Shown here piece by piece: positions 30,705-39,082 of a stretch of 40,329 nt of DNA. Origin of the DNA: Clostridia bacterium (GTDB lineage: Bacteria > Bacillota > Clostridia > Christensenellales > Aristaeellaceae); contig JAFXJP010000045.1 of assembly GCA_017532155.1 (NCBI GenBank), positions 1 through 40,329 on the forward strand, in the 5' to 3' direction. The position numbers and the translations under genes were made by a program. The stretch's first letter is position 1. Every line of letters begins with the position of its first letter. A model generated the notes under the pieces. It was given only the letters and a program-made list of their open reading frames with translations, was not told the DNA's origin and made no database searches.

Positions 30705-32192
30705 ATGGAACGGCTGAACTATACCACCCTGAAAAATAACGGATATACCGGCTATGTGCTGGAAAATGCCCCCGAAAAAGTGCTGCAGTTCGGCGAAGGC
30801 GGCTTTTTGCGCGCGTTTGTCGATTATTTCTTTGATCTGAGCAACGAGCGTCACGGCTTTAACGGCAAGGTGGTGCTCGTGCAGCCCATCGCCCAGGGCC
30901 TGACGGAAATGGTAAACGATCAGCAGGGCCTGTATACCCTGTACCTGCGCGGCTTCCAGGATGGAAAGACCGTCAATGACAAGCGCGTGATCTCCTGCGT
31001 CAGCCGCTGCATCAATCCCTACCAGGATCATGCAGCCTTCCTGCAGTGCGCGCATAACCCCGATTTGCGCTATATTGTATCTAACACCACCGAGGCGGGC
31101 ATTGCCTATGATCCTGCCTGCGGGTTTGACGATGCGCCGCAGTCCTCCTTCCCGGGCAAGCTCACGCGCTTCCTCTATGAGCGCTACCTGGCCTTTGGCA
31201 AGGAGCACGGCCGCGGCATGGTGATCCTCTCCTGCGAGCTGATTGACAACAACGGCAAAGAGCTCAAAAAATGCGTGGACAAATACGTGGAGCAGTGGAA
31301 TCTGCCCGAGGATTTCCGCACATGGCTCGACAGCGAAAACCTCTTCTGCTCCTCGCTCGTTGACCGCATCGTAACGGGCTATCCGCGAAATGAGGCCGAC
31401 AGGCTGAACGCAGAAAACGGCTACATCGATACGCTGATCGATACCGGCGAAGTCTTCGGCGCGTGGGTCATCGAAGGCCCCGAATGGCTTAAAAAAGAGC
31501 TGCCCTTCTGTGACGGCGAGCTTCCCGTCATCGTCACCCCCGATCACAAGCCCTACAAGCAGCGCAAGGTCCGCATCCTCAACGGCGCGCATACCACCAT
31601 GGTGCTGGGCGCGTACCTCAGCGGCCAGGATATCGTGCGCGACTGCATGCAGGATGAAGTGATCTCCTCCTACATGGACAAGGCGCTCTACGATGAAATC
31701 ATCCCCACGCTGACGCTGCCCAAGGACGAGCTCACCGCCTTTGCCGCCTCCGTGCGCGAAAGATTTGCCAATCCCTTCATCGACCATCTGCTGCTGAGCA
31801 TTTCTCTGAACTCCACCAGCAAGTGGCGCGCGCGCTGCATGCCGAGTCTGAAGGCATACATGGAAAAATTCCAGGCTGTTCCCGCCTGCCTGTCGCTGGG
31901 CCTGGCCTCGCTCCTTGCCTTCTATCACGGCGAGCGCATGGAGGGCACGGCGCTTGTAGGCCGCCGCGCCAAGGGCAACGAATACGAAATCCACGATGAC
32001 GAAAGCGCGCTGCGCTTCTTCCTCAGCCACAAGGACGACGCGCCGGCAGCTTATGTGCATGCGGCGCTCACAAATACCGATTTCTGGGGCGAGGATCTAA
32101 CGCTTCTGCCCGGTCTTGAAAGCGCTGTGCTCGCGCACTACGAATTGATCCTGCGCGAGGGTGCCTACGCCGCCATGAAAAACGTGCTGTAA
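30705..32192 (+). CDS. uxaB: Tagaturonate reductase (altronate oxidoreductase)
   Basis: A 495-residue member of the mannitol dehydrogenase family. The N-terminal Rossmann region has LQFGEGGFLRAFVDYFFD and VVLVQPIAQG; the conserved catalytic segment is KVRILNGAHTTMVLGAYLSG (K-x3-L-N-x2-H). It reduces D-tagaturonate to D-altronate with NADH. The ATG at 30705 is preferred because GAGG lies seven bases ahead and the ATG at 30699 touches it. It is first of uxaB-uxaA-isomerase, with uxaA starting 10 bases after its stop. Confidence 0.95.
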   Translation: MERLNYTTLKNNGYTGYVLENAPEKVLQFGEGGFLRAFVDYFFDLSNERHGFNGKVVLVQPIAQGLTEMVNDQQGLYTLYLRGFQDGKTVNDKRVISCVSRCINPYQDHAAFLQCAHNPDLRYIVSNTTEAGIAYDPACGFDDAPQSSFPGKLTRFLYERYLAFGKEHGRGMVILSCELIDNNGKELKKCVDKYVEQWNLPEDFRTWLDSENLFCSSLVDRIVTGYPRNEADRLNAENGYIDTLIDTGEVFGAWVIEGPEWLKKELPFCDGELPVIVTPDHKPYKQRKVRILNGAHTTMVLGAYLSGQDIVRDCMQDEVISSYMDKALYDEIIPTLTLPKDELTAFAASVRERFANPFIDHLLLSISLNSTSKWRARCMPSLKAYMEKFQAVPACLSLGLASLLAFYHGERMEGTALVGRRAKGNEYEIHDDESALRFFLSHKDDAPAAYVHAALTNTDFWGEDLTLLPGLESAVLAHYELILREGAYAAMKNVL

Positions 32193-32202
32193 GAGGTAAT
32201 TT

Positions 32203-33672
32203 ATGAAAAGCATTCAGATTCACCCGCAGGACAATGTGCTGGTAGCGCTCTCTCCCCTCGAAAAGGGCGAAACGCTGCAGGGCGTGACGGCGCTTGAAAA
32301 CGTGCCGCAGGGCCACAAAATGGCGCTGCGCGACATCCGCGCGGGCGAAAACGTGATCAAATACGGCTTCCCGATCGGCCACGCGCTGCAGGATATCCCC
32401 GCCGGCAGCTGGGTGCACACGCATAACGTAAAGACCAACCTGGCGGGCGAGATGGATTACACCTACCAGCCGGCGGATGCGCCCCTGCTGACAGCTGGAG
32501 AAAAGCGCACCTTCCGGGGCTTTATGCGTCCTGACGGCCGCGCCGCCATCCGCAACGAAATCTGGATCATCCCCACCGTCGGCTGCGTGAATTCCGTGGC
32601 CGAAAAGCTGGTGCGCGACAATCAGCACCTCGTTTCGGGCAGTGTGGAAGGCCTTTACACCTTCACCCATCCCTACGGCTGCAGCCAGATGGGCGAGGAT
32701 CACGAGAATACCCGCAAGCTCCTCGCCGCGCTGTGCCGCCATCCCAATGCCGGCGGCGTGCTGGTGCTGTCCCTCGGCTGCGAAAATCTGACGCTTGCGC
32801 AATTCCAATCTGAGCTTGGCCAGTGGGATGATAACCGCGTCAAATTCCTCGTCTGCCAGGACGTGGAGGACGAATACGAAGAGGGCGCGAAGCTGCTGAA
32901 AGAATTGGCGGAATACGCCGGGCAGTTTACGCGCGAGGAAATCCCCGCCGGCAAGCTCGTCATCGGCATGAAGTGCGGCGGCTCGGACGGCCTCTCCGGC
33001 GTCACCGCCAACCCCACCGTCGGCGCGTTCAGCGATCTGATGATCGCGCAGGGCGGCACGACCATTCTGACCGAAGTGCCCGAGATGTTCGGCGCGGAAA
33101 CGCTGCTCATGAACCGCTGCGAAAACAAGCAGATTTTTGACAAAACCGTTGATATGATCAACGATTTCAAGCAATATTTCATCAGCCACAATCAGGTGGT
33201 GTACGAAAATCCCTCGCCCGGCAACAAAGCCGGCGGCATCACGACGCTGGAGGACAAATCCCTTGGCTGCGTGCAAAAGGGCGGCAGCGCAAAGGTGGTG
33301 GACGTGATCGGCTATGCTGAACAGGTGACGGTGCCGGGGCTCAATCTCCTCACGGGGCCCGGCAACGATCTGGTCAGCGCCACGGCGCTCACGGCAGCCG
33401 GCGCGCACCTGATTCTCTTTACCACCGGCCGCGGAACGCCCTTTGGCGCGCCCGCGCCCACGGTGAAAATCGCCACCAACAACCGCCTTTTCAATCATAA
33501 AAAGGGCTGGATTGACTTTAACGCCGGCCCCATCGCCGAGGGCGAGAGCATTCCCGCGGCAGGCCAGCGCCTGTTTGACGCGGTCATCGAATACGCTTCC
33601 GGCAAACAGACCCAGAGCGAGATGACCGGCTGCCGCTCCATCGCCATTTTCAAGGGCGGCGTGACGCTGTAA
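32203..33672 (+). CDS. uxaA: Altronate dehydratase
   Basis: A 489-residue full-length UxaA. The N-terminal SAF-like domain (to about residue 85) ends with the HTHNVKTNL region. The C-terminal catalytic domain includes GFMRPDGRAAIRNEIWIIPTVGCVN, HPYGCSQMGEDHENTRK, VLSLGCENL, MKCGGSDGLSGVTANP and FTTGRGTPFGAPAPTVKIATN. Cysteines in these blocks fit the iron-dependent site. It dehydrates D-altronate to 2-keto-3-deoxygluconate. kdgK and kdgA are not in the window. An AGAGG site precedes the start. Confidence 0.96.
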   Translation: MKSIQIHPQDNVLVALSPLEKGETLQGVTALENVPQGHKMALRDIRAGENVIKYGFPIGHALQDIPAGSWVHTHNVKTNLAGEMDYTYQPADAPLLTAGEKRTFRGFMRPDGRAAIRNEIWIIPTVGCVNSVAEKLVRDNQHLVSGSVEGLYTFTHPYGCSQMGEDHENTRKLLAALCRHPNAGGVLVLSLGCENLTLAQFQSELGQWDDNRVKFLVCQDVEDEYEEGAKLLKELAEYAGQFTREEIPAGKLVIGMKCGGSDGLSGVTANPTVGAFSDLMIAQGGTTILTEVPEMFGAETLLMNRCENKQIFDKTVDMINDFKQYFISHNQVVYENPSPGNKAGGITTLEDKSLGCVQKGGSAKVVDVIGYAEQVTVPGLNLLTGPGNDLVSATALTAAGAHLILFTTGRGTPFGAPAPTVKIATNNRLFNHKKGWIDFNAGPIAEGESIPAAGQRLFDAVIEYASGKQTQSEMTGCRSIAIFKGGVTL

Positions 33673-33683
33673 AAGGAGGCATT

Positions 33684-34541
33684 ATGCTGCAAATCGGCAT
33701 TCGTCTGCACGATGTGAACACCGCCTGCGCGCCCGAAATGCAGACCCTTGAATCGCGCGCAAAGACCGCCCGCGAGGAGGGCTTTTGCTGCGTGCATCTG
33801 GCGCCGCAAAAGGTGATGAAGGGCGTCGCCTTTGAAGAAAAGGCTTTCACCGAGGGCCTGGGGCATTATTTCCACCGCGTTTTCGGCAAAAATGATCTGG
33901 ATATCGCCGTGCTCGGCTGCTATATGAACCTTGCCACGCCCGATCCTGCGCAGCTGCGCACCTTCCAGGGCCGCTACTATGGCTCCATCCGCACCGCCGC
34001 GCGCTGCAACTGCGGCATGGTGGGCACCGAAACCGGCGCGCCCAACCGCGAGTACAAGCCCGACCGCATGACGCGCTCGGACGAGGCGCTGGATACCTTC
34101 ATCCGCAACCTCGCGCCCGTGGTGGAATGCGCCGAAAATTACGGCGTGACGCTCGCTATCGAGCCCGTGCTCAAGCACATTGTATACAACGCCGACCGCG
34201 CGCTGCAGGTGATCCGCAGTATCGGCAGCCGCAATCTGCGCATCATTTTCGATCCCGTCAATCTGCTGGGCAGCGAAAATGTCGATCGCCGCGATGACGT
34301 CATCCGCGACGCCATGGACAAGCTGTGCGATCACATCGCGATGGTGCATTTAAAGGATTTCGTGCGCGGCGAGAATGACCTTATCAGCGTGGCTGCCGGC
34401 GAGGGCGAGATGGATTACCGCGAAATCCTCCGCTTCCTCAAGGCGAACAAGCCCTGCATTCAGGCGACGCTGGAGAACACCGTGAACGAGAATGCGGTAA
34501 GGTCGCGGATGCTGATTGAGAGGATTTACGAGGAAGTGTAA
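33684..34541 (+). CDS. Sugar phosphate isomerase/epimerase family TIM-barrel protein in the uxa operon
   Basis: A 285-residue xylose-isomerase-like TIM barrel. Visible motifs: the start LQIGIRLHD, LAIEPVLKHIVYN (metal Glu), IIFDPVNLLG (Asp), IAMVHLKDFVRGEND (His, Asp) and IQATLENTVNE (second Glu). It follows uxaA by 11 bases with an AAGGAGG site, so it is part of the galacturonate operon. A role in converting another uronate or a side product into the pathway is plausible, but the substrate cannot be read from the sequence. It is not closely alike to the pair at 2230-4017. Confidence 0.82.
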   Translation: MLQIGIRLHDVNTACAPEMQTLESRAKTAREEGFCCVHLAPQKVMKGVAFEEKAFTEGLGHYFHRVFGKNDLDIAVLGCYMNLATPDPAQLRTFQGRYYGSIRTAARCNCGMVGTETGAPNREYKPDRMTRSDEALDTFIRNLAPVVECAENYGVTLAIEPVLKHIVYNADRALQVIRSIGSRNLRIIFDPVNLLGSENVDRRDDVIRDAMDKLCDHIAMVHLKDFVRGENDLISVAAGEGEMDYREILRFLKANKPCIQATLENTVNENAVRSRMLIERIYEEV

Positions 34542-34730
34542 GGAACGATAGGGAGGCAGCTTTGGAGCCCAAAAGCCAGTCCACAATTCGGCATTGTCGT
34601 AAAGTGAACGAGAGTTCACTTTACTCTGTGCCTCATTGGAACTTCATCCGCCTTTATCTGCCAAAGGGCAGCGGCGGATTCCGTTCCCCTAAAACCCTCC
34701 CGAAAGGCAGTTTTATTGCCGTAAATGTTG
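34542..34730 (+). other. Spacer after the uxa operon with two hairpins
   Basis: No gene. AAAGTGAAC-GAGA-GTTCACTTT (34601-34622) and TCCGCC...GGCGGA (34648-34680) are stem-loops without clear T-runs. They precede the terminator-like element T2. Confidence 0.5.
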
Positions 34731-34915
34731 CGGCAGGCTATACGAAAAAAGACTGAATCCGAATGTACGAGCAAGCTCGTCCCTCGGCTTCAGTCCTTTT
34801 TTCTATCCGCTTCGCGGATGCGATTGCTGCGCAATCGGCCTGCTGCATAAATCGCCCGCGGGGGAACGCCGTTTCGCTTCGGCGAAACGAGCGGAAGAAA
34901 CGCGCGTTGCGACGC
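34731..34915 (+). repeat. Hairpin-chain terminator element, copy T2 (after the uxa operon)
   Basis: Plus strand: CGGCAGGCTATACGAAAAAA, long terminator hairpin 34745-34802 (GACTGAA-TCCGA / TCGG-CTTCAGTC, apical ACGAGC-AA-GCTCGT, T-run), ATCCGC-TTC-GCGGAT, GCGATTGC-TGC-GCAATCG, and a shortened copy of the CGCCGTTT..AAACGAGCGG hairpin. It then joins the inverted-end element at 34916 through GCGCGT-TGC-GACGCGC. Confidence 0.75.
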
Positions 34916-35049
34916 GCTACACCTCATCCGTCACGGCTATGCCGTGACACCTTCCCCTCAAGGGGAAGGCTCTCGCTTGGTTGCAATCCACCAAAAGGCT
35001 TCCCCTTGAGGGGAAGCTGTCGCCTGAAAGGCGACTGATGAGGTGTAGC
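34916..35049 (+). repeat. Inverted-end element (MITE/REP-like), full copy 2
   Basis: A 134-base element with the same 12-base ends GCTACACCTCAT / ATGAGGTGTAGC and the same two CTTCCCCT / AGGGGAAG arms as the copy at 21152. The left variable hairpin here is GTCACGGC-TAT-GCCGTGAC. It lies exactly between hairpin-chain copies T2 (plus) and T4 (minus). Confidence 0.85.
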
Positions 35050-35345
35050 CAGCCGCAGCTGGCGTTATTTCCTGCGCCGCAGCGCGAAACCCGCTCGTTT
35101 TTGCCGCAGCAAAAACGGCGCCAGCCAAACGCACCCCGTACCAAAGCGGCAGTCCGCGGAGCTGTGCTCCGCGGGTTTGCGAAGCAAACTGAAAAAGGGC
35201 TTGGAAGCCGAGCGCGAGCTTGCTCGCAGATCGGATTCCAAACCCTTTTTCATAAAACTGCCGCGCCAATAACGCAGCCAGCAAACATAAACGACTGGTT
35301 TCTTTGTTACTTTCTTTGACGCAAAGAAAGTAACGTTCCCCTTCC
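35050..35345 (-). repeat. Hairpin-chain terminator element, copy T4 (after the pectinesterase gene)
   Basis: Minus strand after the pectinesterase stop: GTTACTTTCTTTG-CGT-CAAAGAAAGTAAC hairpin, GGCAGTTTTATGAAAAAG, long terminator hairpin 35191-35251 (AGGG-TTGGAA..., apical GCGAGC-AA-GCTCGC, T-run), GTTTGC-TTC-GCAAAC, GCGGAGC-ACA-GCTCCGC, the GTGCGTTTGGCTGGCGCC linker and CGTTTTTGC-TGC-GGCAAAAACG. It is collinear with copy T3. Confidence 0.75.
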
Positions 35346-35347
35346 CG

Positions 35348-36211
35348 TCACCGGTTAATCCACTGAACGCGCCCCTCCACCGCCGGCGTTTCATAAAACC
35401 GCGCCGTCTTGTCGCGCTCGGTGTCGTTCCACTTGTCAAAGCCGTCGGGGTGAATGTGCGCGCCAAGCGCGCAGTTTTCAAAGCGGCACAAGCCGTAATC
35501 TCGCCACGGACGGGCAAGGAAAATGCTGCCCTTTGCCACCTTGTCTTCGTGCGTCAGGCGGCAATTGCGGAAAAGAAAGCCCCTTTCCTGCTCCAAGGCA
35601 TGCGCAGGCGCGGCAATGAACCCGCCCGTGCGGCCGTCGTAAATATTGCGGATCTCGCAATCCTCAAACAGCGCGTCCGCACAGCCGAAAATGTAATCCA
35701 CCGAGCCCTCGATCAGGCAATTTCTGTATACCTGTCGGCCCGGGCCCTTGGCGCGCAGCTCGTCGCGCAGAAAGCCGTCGTAGCGCGCAATCAGATCATC
35801 CGGCAAAGGCCCTGCAAAGAGCGTGTCCTGCGTGGACGAAAGACGGCAGTTTTCCATCAGAAAGCCGTCGCCCAGTACGCTCAGCGCCACCTCCTGGCCC
35901 TTCTCGCGGGGATTGAGCGCATCATTGACAATGGCGAGATCGCACATCGTCACCTGATCTGCGCACACCGCCATCGTGTAGGTGCGGAAGGTGTTGTACT
36001 CGCGGCCCAGTTCATCCTTTTTCAGGGCATAGTCATCATATATGATCACCGTCTTATCCGCGCCCGCGCCGATGAGCGTGATCCCCGGCGTTTTGAGCAG
36101 CGTTTTTTGCCGGTAAAGGCCGGGAGAAAGCTGCAGCACATCGCCCGGCTGCGCGCTGTCAAATATTTTCTGCAAATCATCCGCAGGCTGTACATATATT
36201 CTTTCAGGCAT
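35348..36211 (-). CDS. Pectinesterase, cytoplasmic form
   Basis: A 287-residue family-8 carbohydrate esterase with a right-handed beta-helix. Active-site motifs: SSTQDTLFA (Gln-Asp), GSVDYIFGCADALFEDC (catalytic Asp) and IFLARPWRDYG (Arg/Trp). It removes methyl esters from polygalacturonate. There is no signal peptide, so it should act on imported oligogalacturonides, consistent with the ABC importer operon starting 250 bases away on the other strand. AAGGAGG precedes the start at 36211. It is a monocistronic unit ended by element T4. Confidence 0.93.
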   Translation of the reverse strand: MPERIYVQPADDLQKIFDSAQPGDVLQLSPGLYRQKTLLKTPGITLIGAGADKTVIIYDDYALKKDELGREYNTFRTYTMAVCADQVTMCDLAIVNDALNPREKGQEVALSVLGDGFLMENCRLSSTQDTLFAGPLPDDLIARYDGFLRDELRAKGPGRQVYRNCLIEGSVDYIFGCADALFEDCEIRNIYDGRTGGFIAAPAHALEQERGFLFRNCRLTHEDKVAKGSIFLARPWRDYGLCRFENCALGAHIHPDGFDKWNDTERDKTARFYETPAVEGRVQWINR

Positions 36212-36461
36212 TTCGTTGCCTCCTTTGGCGCTTTATTTCTTCTGTTATACCACAAAGCAGCCGTGCATGCATATAAAATAATCCAAAATGTCGATTTTGT
36301 ACATAAATTCATTTGATTTTGCTATGTACTGGATTCGCAAATAAATGTAGAATAAGGTTGAAAATATCCGTTTATTTAACCTTTTCGTCCGTTTTCCTGG
36401 ATTCTCCGGAAAAACACCCGGTCGGAAATGTTCATTTATCCCATATTCAGGAAGAAAAAGC
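36212..36461. promoter_or_regulatory. Divergent control region between pectinesterase and ABC importer operons
   Basis: An AT-rich 250-base gap. It contains an inverted repeat GTACATA (36299-36305) and TATGTAC (36323-36329) spaced by 17 bases, a candidate operator. The half-site resembles ATACATA/TATGTAT at 4215-4237. No confident -35/-10 pair was identified for either direction. Confidence 0.4.
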
Positions 36462-37043
36462 ATGAAGCACGCCATTTCCTTTAAGCAGTATCGCGGCATG
36501 GACGTATTCTTTTTCACATCGCTTTTGTGCATCTGTGAAGGGCTGATCATCCTGGCCGCCACGCGCTGGTTTCCATCGCAGCCCTACACGCTGTCGCTGG
36601 TGCCCGCCATTGTCGCCATTGTGATGGTCCGCTGGGGCGCGTTTGCCGCCATCCCCGCCGCCGCAGGCGCGCTGATCTACTGCCTGCTGTCAGGCGCGGG
36701 CGCGCATCACTACGTTATCTACCTGTGCGGCAATCTTGCCGCGCTGGCGCTTTTGCCCTTCATCCGGCGCGTGACCTGGCAAAAAATCCACGATAACGTG
36801 CTTTTGTGCATGCTCTACGGCCTGATGACCGCGCTGCTCATGCAGCTCATCCGCGCGGCGCTCTCGCTTCTCTTTGGCAGCGGGCTGACAGGGGCGCTGG
36901 GCTTTATCACCACCGATATTCTCTCCACGCTCTTTTCGGTGCTGCTGTGCTGGATGATGCGCCGGACGGACGGCATGCTCGAGGATCAGATTCATTATCT
37001 CCATCGCATACAGAAAGAACAAGAACAAGGCAAGGGGGTATAA
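36462..37043 (+). CDS. Six-helix membrane protein, possibly ECF S-component-like
   Basis: A 193-residue membrane protein with six predicted helices: FFFTSLLCICEGLIILAATR, YTLSLVPAIVAIVMVRWGAF, PAAAGALIYCLLSG, YVIYLCGNLAALALLPFI, LLCMLYGLMTALLMQLIRAAL and DILSTLFSVLLCWMM, then a charged Gln/Glu/Lys tail. Size and helix layout fit ECF S components, but no family motif was recognised. It is first in an operon with two polysaccharide ABC permeases (three bases before the next start), so it may help import or sensing. An AGGAAG site precedes the start. Confidence 0.7.
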   Translation: MKHAISFKQYRGMDVFFFTSLLCICEGLIILAATRWFPSQPYTLSLVPAIVAIVMVRWGAFAAIPAAAGALIYCLLSGAGAHHYVIYLCGNLAALALLPFIRRVTWQKIHDNVLLCMLYGLMTALLMQLIRAALSLLFGSGLTGALGFITTDILSTLFSVLLCWMMRRTDGMLEDQIHYLHRIQKEQEQGKGV

Positions 37044-37046
37044 CCC

Positions 37047-38099
37047 ATGAAAGCAAACGCAGCGGATTTCCTCATCTATGACGAGGCGGCAGGCGTATAC
37101 CGCGCAAATCCCGAGCAGCTGGTGCGCGACGATGTGGAAAAGCACCAGTGGAAGCACGTGGCGCTGACCATCGCGAAGGACTGGCGGCTGTACCTGATGC
37201 TCGTGCCCATGCTGCTGGTGTTCCTCTTCTGGCGTTATCTGCCCATGTATGAGCTGCTCGGCTGCTTTAAGGTGTCCGATGAGGTCAAGCCCGTAGCGGA
37301 TCAGCTCTTCAGCGGCTTTTCGTATTTCAAGCGCCTGCTGGTGGGCGGCGACAGCATGTCCACAGAGTTCTGGCGCGCGCTGCGCAACACCTTCCTGCTG
37401 AGTTTCTACGGCCTGTGCTTCGGTTTCCCGATGCCCATCATCCTGGCGCTGTTCTTCAATGAGATCCGCTCGAACCTCGTGCGCTCCACCTGCCAGGTGC
37501 TGACTTACCTGCCCAAGTTCATGTCCACCGTTATCATGACCTCGCTGGTGACGATGCTCGTCAAGCAGGGGTCGCTTACCACGGGCATGGGCATCATCAG
37601 CCAGGCGCTGCATTCGCTGGGGTTGGTATCGTATGACGTGGCCAACGCAGGCCTGCTCAATAATCCCGATTTCTTCCGTGCCATTTATCAGATTTCCGGC
37701 ATCTGGGAGGGCGCAGGCTACGACAGCATCGTGTACTTCGCAGCCATCATCGCCATTTCGCCCACCAGCTATGAAGCAGCGCAGATTGACGGCGCGGGCA
37801 AGATGGCGCAGATGCGCTATGTGGTGCTGCCGGGCATCCTCTCGACGATCGTCATCATGCTCATCACCCGCATCGGCTCGCTGCTGAACATCGGCTACGA
37901 AAAGGTGCTGCTGCTGTACAACACCAACACCTACGTCACGGCCGACGTTGTCTCCACCTTCGCGCAGCGCTACGGCCTGCAGGGTTCGCAAAAGGGCCTG
38001 GCCGCCGCTGCAGAAATGATGAACAACGTCATCAGCATGCTGCTGGTCATCTCCGCCAACACCATCGCCCGCAAGGCCAGCGATACGTCGCTTTATTAA
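37047..38099 (+). CDS. LplB-type polysaccharide ABC transporter permease
   Basis: A 350-residue permease. A ~45-residue hydrophilic N-terminal extension (NAADFLIYDEAAGVYRANPEQL) precedes helix 1 (LYLMLVPMLLVFLFWRYLPMY). The ATPase-docking EAA loop is YEAAQIDGAGKMAQMRYVVLPGI (~residues 235-257). Homologues such as LplB and YteP import complex or pectin-derived oligosaccharides together with a YtcP-type partner, which follows 12 bases later. The ATPase is usually a shared MsmX-type subunit encoded elsewhere, and none is seen here. Confidence 0.93.
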   Translation: MKANAADFLIYDEAAGVYRANPEQLVRDDVEKHQWKHVALTIAKDWRLYLMLVPMLLVFLFWRYLPMYELLGCFKVSDEVKPVADQLFSGFSYFKRLLVGGDSMSTEFWRALRNTFLLSFYGLCFGFPMPIILALFFNEIRSNLVRSTCQVLTYLPKFMSTVIMTSLVTMLVKQGSLTTGMGIISQALHSLGLVSYDVANAGLLNNPDFFRAIYQISGIWEGAGYDSIVYFAAIIAISPTSYEAAQIDGAGKMAQMRYVVLPGILSTIVIMLITRIGSLLNIGYEKVLLLYNTNTYVTADVVSTFAQRYGLQGSQKGLAAAAEMMNNVISMLLVISANTIARKASDTSLY

Positions 38100-38111
38100 G
38101 GAGGGAATAAA

Positions 38112-39002
38112 ATGAAAAGAAAGCTTGAAACCTCCGAGATGATCTTCAAGGTCATCAGCTACACCTTCCTGTCGATCTTCGCGCTCGCCTGCCTGTATCC
38201 CTTCCTGTATGCCGTGTCCGCCTCCATCAGCGGCGGCCATGCGGTGGATTACGGCGAGGTGGTGCTCTTCCCCAAGGACGTGCAGTTTGAAGCCTTCGCG
38301 CGCATGTTCAACGACAACATGTTCTGGAATGCCTATTCCAACACGCTGTTCCTCACCTTCTACGGCACCATCTGGGCGCTGTTTGTGGCCATTCTGGGCG
38401 GCTACGCGCTGTCGAAAAAGAGATTGCTCTTCCGCCGCTTCTTTAATTTCTTCCTGGTGTTCACGATGCTCTTCTCTGCCGGTCTTGTGCCGCAGTACTT
38501 AAACTACCTCGATACCAAGGCCGTCTTCAATGCCATGGGCATTACCGACGACAAGTGGCTGGTCGTCATCGCCATGGGTATGGCGGCGATGAACATCATC
38601 CTCCTGCGCAACGCCTTTGAGGGCGTGCCCAGCGAGATTGAAGAGGCCGCGATCGTGGACGGCGCGACGGAATTCCAGGTGCTCAAGAAAGTTTACATCC
38701 CCATGTGTAAATCGACCATCGCCACCGTGGCGCTGTTCTTTGCCATCTCCCGCTGGAACGGCTACTTCTGGGCCAGGCAGATGATCTCTAACTCCAACGA
38801 GCATCCCCTGCAGGTGTTCATCCGCCTGCGCCTGGAGGAGTTCACTGATCCCGAGGCCATGACGGGCTGGAACGAGATCTATTCTTCCGACTCGGTCATC
38901 TACGCGCTGATCGTCTGCTCCATCGTGCCAATTCTGATTATCTACCCCTTCATTCAGAAGTACTTCGCCAAGGGCGTCAACGCCGGCGGCGTCAAGGAGT
39001 AA
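38112..39002 (+). CDS. YtcP-type carbohydrate ABC transporter permease
   Basis: A 296-residue MalG/YtcP-like permease with six helices: YTFLSIFALACLYPFLYAVSAS at the N-terminus, then TLFLTFYGTIWALFVAILGGYAL, FFNFFLVFTMLFSAGLVPQYL and so on. The ATPase-docking loop reads EEAAIVDGATEFQVLKKVYIPMC. It pairs with the LplB-type protein encoded upstream. AGGAGG precedes the start. A hairpin in the 80-base gap before the binding-protein gene may set relative expression. Confidence 0.93.
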   Translation: MKRKLETSEMIFKVISYTFLSIFALACLYPFLYAVSASISGGHAVDYGEVVLFPKDVQFEAFARMFNDNMFWNAYSNTLFLTFYGTIWALFVAILGGYALSKKRLLFRRFFNFFLVFTMLFSAGLVPQYLNYLDTKAVFNAMGITDDKWLVVIAMGMAAMNIILLRNAFEGVPSEIEEAAIVDGATEFQVLKKVYIPMCKSTIATVALFFAISRWNGYFWARQMISNSNEHPLQVFIRLRLEEFTDPEAMTGWNEIYSSDSVIYALIVCSIVPILIIYPFIQKYFAKGVNAGGVKE

Positions 39003-39032
39003 GCACTGATGCGCTCCGAGGCAAAACATCGT

Positions 39033-39064
39033 TATTTTTCCGGACTTTATCCGGTAAAAAATAG
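39033..39064 (+). terminator. Intercistronic hairpin before the binding-protein gene
   Basis: CCGGA-CTTTA-TCCGG flanked by T- and A-runs that extend the stem. It could stabilise or attenuate mRNA between permease and binding-protein genes; the stem is short. Confidence 0.4.
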
Positions 39065-39082
39065 AGAAAGAGAGGAAACAAA

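Noticed and set aside
36690-38240. Minus-strand frame of 516 codons opposite the ABC permeases
   Set aside because: Composition is typical of the reverse of membrane-protein codons (many His, Gln, Asp); no start signal.
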